NCBI GenBank assembly: GCA_945871625.1
Contig: CAMBWL010000042.1
Span: 1 to 7,122, forward strand
DNA: 7,122 nucleotides
From: Bifidobacterium breve
GTDB lineage: Bacteria > Actinomycetota > Acidimicrobiia > Acidimicrobiales > Ilumatobacteraceae
Direction: 5' to 3'
Part shown: positions 1 through 4,654 of the stretch, in pieces
Layout of the letters: every line of letters starts with the position of its first letter
How positions within the stretch are numbered: position 1 is the stretch's first letter
The notes under the pieces: model-generated
What the model was told of the DNA's origin: nothing
The model's input: only the letters and a program-made list of their open reading frames with translations
The model's database searches: none
Position numbers and translations under genes: made by a program

Positions 1-194
1 TCATCGGCAGTCGCCACGACTCGCACGCGGCGAAACGACCAACGACGTTGCAAATGTTTTATCGCATCTGGCACCGCGCCGTGGACCAGCCACTTGAGAT
101 CTTTCGAGCCCGCGACAACCAATGATTTATGCGTCGCAACCAAGTCGTCAAGTGTTGCGCCTTGGGCGTCGGTGACAACCAAGAATTCACTCAT
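1..194 (-). CDS. Unrecognised protein, N-terminal 64 residues only (runs off left edge)
   Basis: The frame is open from an ATG at 194-192 to the window edge, giving 64 residues that begin MSEFLVVTDAQGATLDDLVA. It has a hydrophobic strand early (FLVV), a second one near residues 25-28 (LVVA), and a strongly basic stretch with several Arg around residues 49-60 (QRRWSFRRVRVV). I do not recognise a family; alternating strands and helices suggest a Rossmann-like or other alpha/beta start, but this is weak. The start is chosen because its ATG overlaps the TGA of the preceding 90-residue gene (ATGA, 191-194), typical of translational coupling. An AAGAAG stretch eight bases upstream could be a weak ribosome site. 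The partner gene upstream is also uncharacterised, so context does not fix a function. Confidence 0.65.
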   Translation of the reverse strand, partial: MSEFLVVTDAQGATLDDLVATHKSLVVAGSKDLKWLVHGAVPDAIKHLQRRWSFRRVRVVATAD

Positions 195-463
195 ACTGAA
201 AGCTTCTTGATCAACTTGCGCAATGGTCTTGGAACATTGCGATAGACGAATCGTGCGGGTCGCATCCAGCCTGAGTGCACCCAGTTGGTCACGTGTATTT
301 GCGATGTATTTGGCGGAAATAAATATTCGCGCACCTCGCCAAAACGCTCGAGTTGGCGCTGTTGCTCTCGGGCCTGCGCAATTTTGGCGAATTCGGCGTC
401 GCGTTCGGCCAGAACTTCCAACTTCTTCTGCATGACAACAGGGTCGAAAGTAGGCGACACCAT
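191..463 (-). CDS. Small coiled-coil protein of unknown function (90 aa)
   Basis: A 90-residue protein I cannot assign. Residues about 11-45 are rich in Glu, Gln, Lys, Arg, Leu and Ala with heptad-like spacing (KKLEVLAERDAEFAKIA and onward), so a short amphipathic or coiled-coil helix is likely. The second half holds aromatic residues (WVHSGW near 62-67) and a basic tail (RPLRKLIKKLSV). There is no signal peptide or membrane span. It follows the mycothiol-enzyme gene after a 35-base gap and its stop overlaps the next start (ATGA). The start is uncertain: ATG at 463 has no clear ribosome site, and an ATG at codon 11 is an alternative. A TATCCT box (minus strand, 473-478) nine bases before the first ATG could be an internal promoter. 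The tail might help bind nucleic acid, membrane or a partner; that is a guess. Confidence 0.65.
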   Translation of the reverse strand: MVSPTFDPVVMQKKLEVLAERDAEFAKIAQAREQQRQLERFGEVREYLFPPNTSQIHVTNWVHSGWMRPARFVYRNVPRPLRKLIKKLSV

Positions 464-477
464 GACTAGTTAAGGAT

Positions 478-504
478 ATCTAACTGAGTCAGGCGCAGTT
501 AGAT
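478..504. repeat. Perfect 9-bp inverted repeat (hairpin) at an operon junction
   Basis: ATCTAACTG at 478-486 and CAGTTAGAT at 496-504 are exact reverse complements, separated by a nine-base loop. The right arm covers the TAA stop of the mycothiol-enzyme gene (499-501), and the left arm lies 15 bases before the ATG of the 90-residue gene. In the direction of transcription no run of T follows, so it is not a classical intrinsic terminator. It could be a weak attenuator, an RNA-stability or processing element, or an operator. Confidence 0.5.
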
Positions 505-1314
505 CATCATATTTAGTGCGCCAACAACCCGTTCGCCAAGCGCAACATCGCCAACAATTTTTATTTTTTGACGCAACTGCTCGCTGGTCGCACGACCAGT
601 GGCGAGCTGATTAAAAGTGTTGCTGTCAAATTCAATTTCAACAATTGGTGCAACATCGTTGGTTTCAATAACCGCCGCGCGACCGTCTTTCACTGTGATC
701 ATGATATTTCTTTGAACTGGCCCAGTTATCTTCACGACTGACACAGAACCTTCGGGCGCTTTCGCCCGTTTACCAACGACCATCGGCAAAGTGCGACACA
801 GTCGGTCAACGCTTAGTTCTGCGCAAAGCGACACTTGATTGCCTGGCTTGTTGATTGCCCGGCGAATATCTTGCTCGTGCACCCAACAATCCATTGCTCG
901 AATGCTCAAGAAACTAGCCATCGGGGCTTTGCCCATTGGCGTCATCGTTTCATCGGTGAAGTAGTTCTCTGGCGCCGTTTCAAGAAAAGACTTTCGCAAC
1001 ACGACGATCTCTTTGAATTCGTTCAAAACTTGCGCCCCTGACAAGTGTCGCCGAGCATCTACTTGATGTTCGTTCATTTCGCCGATCGGGTTCTTAACAT
1101 TCTCGAGATTTTTGGCTTTGTGTTCAATTCCGCCGAACCCACCGAGTGCACGCTCAGTGCCAATGATGTGCGACAAATTATCCTGCACCGACCAACCTGG
1201 GCAAGCAGTTGCCATTTTCCATTCGGTCTCTGTCAGCGTTTCGCCAAGAGTCTGCATCGACTGCCAAGTTTCAAACAGACAACGCAGCGACAGTTTGTAG
1301 TCGAGATCGTTCAT
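499..1314 (-). CDS. Maleylpyruvate isomerase-like mycothiol-dependent enzyme (DinB-type, TIGR03083-like)
   Basis: A 271-residue protein of the MDMPI / DinB-like four-helix-bundle superfamily. Members use mycothiol, the actinobacterial low-molecular-weight thiol, with a divalent metal; the substrate of this one cannot be read from sequence. The N-terminal bundle has the signature CPGWSVQDNLSHIIGTER (residues 38-55) and MDCWVHEQDIRRA (141-153). By family analogy H49, D142 and H146 would be the metal ligands; the middle position is Glu in the characterised corynebacterial isomerase and Asp here, a conservative change. Residues from about 180 form the C-terminal SCP2-like domain (FNQLATGR at 234-241, IVGDVALG at 253-260). 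The start at 1314 is preferred over an in-frame ATG nine codons upstream at 1341, because it overlaps the preceding TGA as ATGA. Cotranscription with the DsbA-like gene, also of a mycothiol-associated family, supports a redox or detoxification role. Confidence 0.85.
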   Translation of the reverse strand: MNDLDYKLSLRCLFETWQSMQTLGETLTETEWKMATACPGWSVQDNLSHIIGTERALGGFGGIEHKAKNLENVKNPIGEMNEHQVDARRHLSGAQVLNEFKEIVVLRKSFLETAPENYFTDETMTPMGKAPMASFLSIRAMDCWVHEQDIRRAINKPGNQVSLCAELSVDRLCRTLPMVVGKRAKAPEGSVSVVKITGPVQRNIMITVKDGRAAVIETNDVAPIVEIEFDSNTFNQLATGRATSEQLRQKIKIVGDVALGERVVGALNMMI

Positions 1315-2000
1315 GGTGCTGGTGTCTGCACGGTGCGCCATTCGCGCGCTTTTATGTATGGCGAAAAGACTTCAGCAATATTTTCCAAGTCTTTGTTCGT
1401 CTTTGGAGTTTTGATTTCATACAAACCGTTTATCTCGCTGTAGTCATTCACAAGTCGCCATAGTTTCATCGCCTCTTCGCCGCGTGGTGGTGGCACCACA
1501 ACCGGACCAAAAATAAAGCGACCATTTTCGAAAACAATCAACGGCACACCGAACGCCGCAAATTTAACGACCGACTCTTCGTGATCGCGACGCACATCAT
1601 CGTGGGTTGTTTGGTCGGCGAGCGCTTCATCCCAGGTATTTTCAGGCGCAGAGATGCTTGCCAACAGTTCGCGAGCGGTCGCTTCTTCGTAAGGTCGCAA
1701 TCCATCCTCGTGCAATGCCTTGGCCGCGACGAGATACCAATCGTCACAGAGGTCGACATCAATGCGACGCAACCAAGCCGCGATTCGCAACGGGGTCCAA
1801 CCATAGGCACGATCGCGCTCCCATGGGTGCTTCTTACCTTCTTCGCGATTAATTTCTTCAAGACTAAAAAATCGCCAGTTGATCTCAAGGTCTATCTGTG
1901 ACCGCACCTCGCGTATCCAAATAGAAGTTTGATACGCCCACGGGCACATGATGTCAAAGAAGTAGTCGATCTTCTGTGCCTTGCTTTGCGAACTTGCCAT
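1311..2000 (-). CDS. DsbA-family thioredoxin-fold protein, resembles mycothiol-dependent nitroreductase Rv2466c
   Basis: A 229-residue cytoplasmic protein (no signal peptide) of the DsbA / 2-hydroxychromene-2-carboxylate isomerase superfamily. The thioredoxin-like start DYFFDIMCPWAYQTSIWI (residues 12-29) carries the active site at CPWA 19-22. The insertion helices occupy roughly 60-145, then comes the cis-proline loop GVP (151-153) and the closing strand and helix FGPVVVPPPRGEEAMKLW (164-181). That last block and the overall layout resemble my recollection of mycobacterial Rv2466c, a mycothiol-dependent nitroreductase with CPWC. Here the second cysteine is Ala, so a two-cysteine dithiol cycle is impossible; a monothiol mechanism with mycothiol or a transferase/isomerase-like role is possible. 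It has a C-terminal extension of about 30 residues relative to Rv2466c. It is first in the operon and overlaps the next gene by ATGA. The reaction is inferred only from family. Confidence 0.8.
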   Translation of the reverse strand: MASSQSKAQKIDYFFDIMCPWAYQTSIWIREVRSQIDLEINWRFFSLEEINREEGKKHPWERDRAYGWTPLRIAAWLRRIDVDLCDDWYLVAAKALHEDGLRPYEEATARELLASISAPENTWDEALADQTTHDDVRRDHEESVVKFAAFGVPLIVFENGRFIFGPVVVPPPRGEEAMKLWRLVNDYSEINGLYEIKTPKTNKDLENIAEVFSPYIKAREWRTVQTPAP

Positions 2001-2006
2001 TATTAG

Positions 2007-2012
2007 AGACTA
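2007..2012 (-). promoter_or_regulatory. Putative -10 box for a leaderless DsbA-like transcript
   Basis: On the minus strand TAGTCT fits the actinobacterial TAnnnT -10 consensus. It is followed by exactly six bases and then the ATG at 2000, so transcription would begin at or next to the start codon. No Shine-Dalgarno sequence is seen. I find no convincing -35. A small dyad ATTAG-AGA-CTAAT (2002-2014) overlaps the box and could be an operator, but it is short enough to be chance. Confidence 0.3.
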
Positions 2013-2046
2013 ATCACCAAGCCAACTGCGAAAATGAGCCGAAGGC

Positions 2047-2052
2047 TAGATT
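2047..2052 (+). promoter_or_regulatory. Putative -10 box for a leaderless transcript of the 77-aa gene
   Basis: TAGATT fits TAnnnT and is followed by six bases and then the ATG at 2059, the geometry expected of a leaderless mRNA. No good -35 hexamer lies 16-18 bases upstream. Together with the opposite-strand box it makes a divergent pair within the 58-base gap 2001-2058. Confidence 0.3.
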
Positions 2053-2058
2053 TGAATC

Positions 2059-2292
2059 ATGCAAAGACCGACTCGATTTGCCCATACGCGTTATCTGGGC
2101 GACAAACGAACCCAATTCGTCTACGACATCGACTCACTTGATGAAGCAAAATATTCGGGATTGATCGAAGAAATCTGCAACAGCGAAGTTGGCATCTGTT
2201 TTGCTCCCGACACATTGCCCGAGGCGCGCAATCGCGGATACACGCTGGCTACTGAAGGCAAGACTCGCCGTCATCTCAAACCCCACTCATAG
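2059..2292 (+). CDS. Small uncharacterised protein (77 aa)
   Basis: A 77-residue soluble protein I cannot assign to a characterised family. It opens with a basic segment (MQRPTRFAHTRYLGDKRTQF), passes through an acidic helix-like stretch (YDIDSLDEAKYSGLIEEI, about residues 22-39), and ends in FAPDTLPEARNRGYTLA (48-64) and a basic tail. It has two cysteines (40 and 47) but no metal-binding pattern I recognise. An in-frame TGA six bases before the ATG rules out a longer start. No competing frame is long here, and the gene lies 22 bases before the hydrolase on the same strand, so the two are probably cotranscribed. The balanced composition and defined start argue for a real gene, but short length leaves some doubt. 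Confidence 0.65.
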   Translation: MQRPTRFAHTRYLGDKRTQFVYDIDSLDEAKYSGLIEEICNSEVGICFAPDTLPEARNRGYTLATEGKTRRHLKPHS

Positions 2293-2314
2293 ACACTGAC
2301 CGAGCGCCACAACT

Positions 2315-3073
2315 GTGAACGGGTCTTTTGTTTCAAGTGGCATTTCGTTAGCGCGTTATCTTGCCAAACCTTCAGGCAAGACCGGCGCGATACCAGGCAT
2401 GTTGTTGTGTCATGGTTTTCCGGTTGCACTCAACGACGCGCGACACTCGGCGAGCACATTTCCAGAATTAATCGATCGCGTCGCCAACGAGTTGGGTTGG
2501 GCGGCGATGACTTTCACTTTTCGCGGTTGTGGTGGCAGCGAAGGCGACTTTTCAATGCAAGGTTGGATTGACGATCTTCGCGCGGCCATCGATCATCTTG
2601 TAGAGCAAGCCACACCGAGTGGCATTTGGCTTGTCGGCACGAACACTGGTGCATCGCTGGCTTTGTGCGGGGCCGCCGATGATCCACGGATAAACGGCTG
2701 CGCATTGCTCGGCCCCCGCGCCGATTTTGATGATTGGGCCGCACAACCTCGACGTTTCTTAGAACACGTGCGCGAAGTTGGTGCGATTCATAAACCAAAC
2801 TTTCCTGATTCATTTGACGAATGGTCGCGCGAATTGCGTCGCTTCAGACCAACGGACGCCGCGCGCAGATTTGCACCTCGCCCGTTGTTGCTGCTGCACG
2901 GCGACGATGATGAAGCCGTACCAACCGCAGACTCAAGAGTTCTCGCCGAAGCCCACGGCTCGGCAGAACTTCAAGTTATTCCTGGTGCTGGTCATCGTTT
3001 GCGTCATGATCCGCGAGCGATTGCCGTGTTGTTGGGTTGGCTCGATCGTCAGCGATCGAACATGCCAAATTAA
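2315..3073 (+). CDS. Alpha/beta hydrolase-fold protein with Asn at the nucleophile position
   Basis: A 252-residue alpha/beta hydrolase, probably cytoplasmic. The landmarks are in order: oxyanion-hole HGFP at 33-36, the FRGCGGSEG loop at 69-77, the nucleophile elbow GTNTG at 108-112, the acid in HGDDDEAVP at 195-203 (D199 best placed), and the histidine in GAGHRL at 224-229 (H227). The elbow normally reads G-x-S-x-G; here codon 110 is AAC (Asn), one base from AGC (Ser). Either a Ser-type reaction is lost, the protein works without a covalent nucleophile, or this is a trait of its subfamily. The start is GTG at 2315 with no obvious ribosome site, 22 bases after the 77-residue gene; an in-frame start elsewhere nearby is not evident. 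Its end faces galE, 4 bases away. The substrate is unknown; esterase- or peptidase-like relatives are common. Confidence 0.8.
   Translation: MNGSFVSSGISLARYLAKPSGKTGAIPGMLLCHGFPVALNDARHSASTFPELIDRVANELGWAAMTFTFRGCGGSEGDFSMQGWIDDLRAAIDHLVEQATPSGIWLVGTNTGASLALCGAADDPRINGCALLGPRADFDDWAAQPRRFLEHVREVGAIHKPNFPDSFDEWSRELRRFRPTDAARRFAPRPLLLLHGDDDEAVPTADSRVLAEAHGSAELQVIPGAGHRLRHDPRAIAVLLGWLDRQRSNMPN
3042..3059. terminator. Possible bidirectional hairpin between convergent genes
   Basis: TCGATCG (3042-3048) and CGATCGA (3053-3059) form a perfect seven-bp stem with a four-base loop. It lies in the last codons of the hydrolase and 19 bases past the galE stop on the other strand. No clear T-run follows on either side. 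CGATCG-type words are common in this window, so chance is a real alternative. Confidence 0.3.
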
Positions 3074-3077
3074 GTTC

Positions 3078-4046
3078 TCAGCGATATCCATTCGGGTGGG
3101 TGCTGTGCCAGGTGTAAGCAGACTCGAGAATGTTGTGCAAACTTCTGGTCGATTGCCAACCCAGAGTTCTATCGGCAAGACTCGCGTCCGCATAAACACT
3201 CACTGGGTCGCCACTACGTCGTGCAGCGACCGTGAACGGCACTTTGCGGTTCGCAATTTTTTCGGTGAGATCAATCAACTGGGTGACAGAAGTGCCTTGG
3301 CCCGTGCCGATGTTGCAGACCAGCGTTCTGCCACCTGATTCAAGATACTCAAGCGCTTTCAAGTGAGCCATTGCCAGATCTTCGACATGGATATAGTCAC
3401 GAATGCACGTACCGTCAGGCGTGTCGTAGTCGTTGCCGTAAATTTCAAACTTGAATGCGCTATCCAATAGCGCGCGCATCACTTGAGGTATCAAGTTTTG
3501 AGATGCCGACCAGTCTTCGCCGATTTTGTTGTCACTGCTCGCACCAGCGGCGTTGAAATACCGCAAACTAACCGAATTCAGCGTCAGTGTGCCGAGGTAT
3601 TTTTCGACGGCAAGTTTCGTTTCGGCGTAGACACTTTCGGGGGCTGCTGACGCAGATTCGGTAACTGGCACAGATTTTGGCGTGCCATAAACGGCAGCCG
3701 AAGAAGAGAAAACGAACTTGTCGACCTTATTTTCAGCCAGAACGGCCAAGAGTTTTTCAGTCGAAGCAACATTGTTGCTCCAATACATCTCGGGCTTAAT
3801 CATTGATTCACCGACGGCTTTGTATGCCGCAAAGTGAATCACACTCGTGATCTTGAAGTCTTTGCAGATCTTGGCAACAAGTCTTTGGTCAGCAGTGTCG
3901 CCAACGATCAATTCTGTGTCGACTACGGCTTGGCGATTGCCGCGCTCAAGCGTGTCTAGCACCACGACCTCACGATCCGCAGCACGCAATGCGCGCACCG
4001 TGTGCGCACCGATATAGCCGGCGCCACCCGTTACGAGGACGGTCAC
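3078..4046 (-). CDS. galE: UDP-glucose 4-epimerase
   Basis: A 322-residue short-chain dehydrogenase/reductase of the extended type that interconverts UDP-glucose and UDP-galactose with bound NAD, in the Leloir pathway and in supply of galactose for cell-surface glycans. The Rossmann start has GGAGYIG (residues 7-13) and an acidic residue after the second strand (D31). The catalytic set is SSSAAVYG (114-121, S116 matching E. coli S124) and Y140-x-x-x-K144 (YAETK). Further GalE landmarks are HFAAYKAVGES (71-81), NNVASTEKLL (91-100), RYFNAAGAS (162-170), the DGTCIRDYIHVEDLA segment (211-225) and CNIGTG (244-249). Its length is slightly below that of E. coli GalE and complete. It starts with GTG at 4046, overlapping the TGA of the upstream HhH-GPD gene (GTGA), so expression depends on that operon. 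No ribosome site is evident, consistent with coupling. Confidence 0.95.
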   Translation of the reverse strand: MTVLVTGGAGYIGAHTVRALRAADREVVVLDTLERGNRQAVVDTELIVGDTADQRLVAKICKDFKITSVIHFAAYKAVGESMIKPEMYWSNNVASTEKLLAVLAENKVDKFVFSSSAAVYGTPKSVPVTESASAAPESVYAETKLAVEKYLGTLTLNSVSLRYFNAAGASSDNKIGEDWSASQNLIPQVMRALLDSAFKFEIYGNDYDTPDGTCIRDYIHVEDLAMAHLKALEYLESGGRTLVCNIGTGQGTSVTQLIDLTEKIANRKVPFTVAARRSGDPVSVYADASLADRTLGWQSTRSLHNILESAYTWHSTHPNGYR

Positions 4047-4654
4047 TTCTTGGCTCGGCTCTTGCTGCGCGCCAGTGGTCGATCTTGTTTATCTGTGTCG
4101 CGAGCACGCTGCATCTGTTTGAAACCGCGCACTTTCAACAGAGTCGCCGCCGAATAAATGTCGGCGACACTCCTTGGTCGGGCGTCAGAAAATACGCCAG
4201 CGTATTTCTTCCAATTTTTTGGACGAACATCAAATCGCTTGCCAAGCAACGCGATAAAGATTTCGGCTTTTTCTTGACCGTATCCGGGCAGTTGACGCAA
4301 CCGTGCCATTAATTCTTTGGCATCGTCGACGTCGCGCCAAACATTTTCGCCCTTGCCGCCGTAATTTTCGGTGAGTGCAACGCACAACTGATGAATTCGC
4401 GTCGCCATCGATCTCGGAAATCGATGTATCGCCGGTTTCTCAGAACAAATCGCGACGAACTTGTCGACGTTCATCGCGGCGATGCGCTTGGCATTCAGAT
4501 GTCCAAGTCGTTTGCGAATCGTATACGGCCCAGTGAACGCCCATTCCATCGGCACTTGTTGATCAAGCAACATGCCAATCATCAGGGCAGTGCCATCGCG
4601 ATTCAATAGCGCGTCGGCGCTCTCAACGCCAGTTATATAAAGTGTGCGCGTCAT
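4043..4654 (-). CDS. HhH-GPD-type base excision DNA repair-like protein
   Basis: A 203-residue protein of an actinobacterial HhH-GPD branch, distantly related to endonuclease III and AlkA glycosylases and presumed to act on damaged bases. The recognisable blocks are MLLDQQVPMEWAFTGPYTI (residues 28-46), KPAIHRFPRSMATRI (73-87), the helix-hairpin-helix LPGYGQEKAEIFIALLG (122-138), VRPKNW (143-148) and RSVADI (161-166), followed by a basic Lys/Arg tail from about 184. Aligned by eye with endonuclease III, the catalytic Lys position in the hairpin is Glu (GQEKA) and the catalytic Asp is not in its usual place (D142 is the nearest), so activity is unproven. No Fe-S cysteine cluster is present. 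The ATG at 4654 overlaps the aceE stop (ATGA), and the stop overlaps the galE start (GTGA). An older automatic label for relatives, HesB/Fe-S assembly, is not supported. Confidence 0.85.
   Translation of the reverse strand: MTRTLYITGVESADALLNRDGTALMIGMLLDQQVPMEWAFTGPYTIRKRLGHLNAKRIAAMNVDKFVAICSEKPAIHRFPRSMATRIHQLCVALTENYGGKGENVWRDVDDAKELMARLRQLPGYGQEKAEIFIALLGKRFDVRPKNWKKYAGVFSDARPRSVADIYSAATLLKVRGFKQMQRARDTDKQDRPLARSKSRAKK

Noticed and set aside
1315..1341. Longer start (ATG at 1341) for the maleylpyruvate isomerase-like gene
   Set aside because: It would overlap the upstream gene by 31 bases, and the extra residues do not look like the family; the ATG at 1314 gives a neat ATGA junction.
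1045..1443. Plus-strand open frame of 132 codons
   Set aside because: It is a shadow of two well-supported minus-strand genes and has no recognisable domain.
2778..3338. Plus-strand 186-codon frame spanning the hydrolase/galE junction
   Set aside because: It runs out of frame through the hydrolase and antisense through galE, both with clear family motifs.
4406..4426. Seven-bp inverted repeat CATCGAT / ATCGATG with a seven-base loop
   Set aside because: It lies within the HhH-GPD coding region, and ATCGAT-like words are frequent here; chance is enough.
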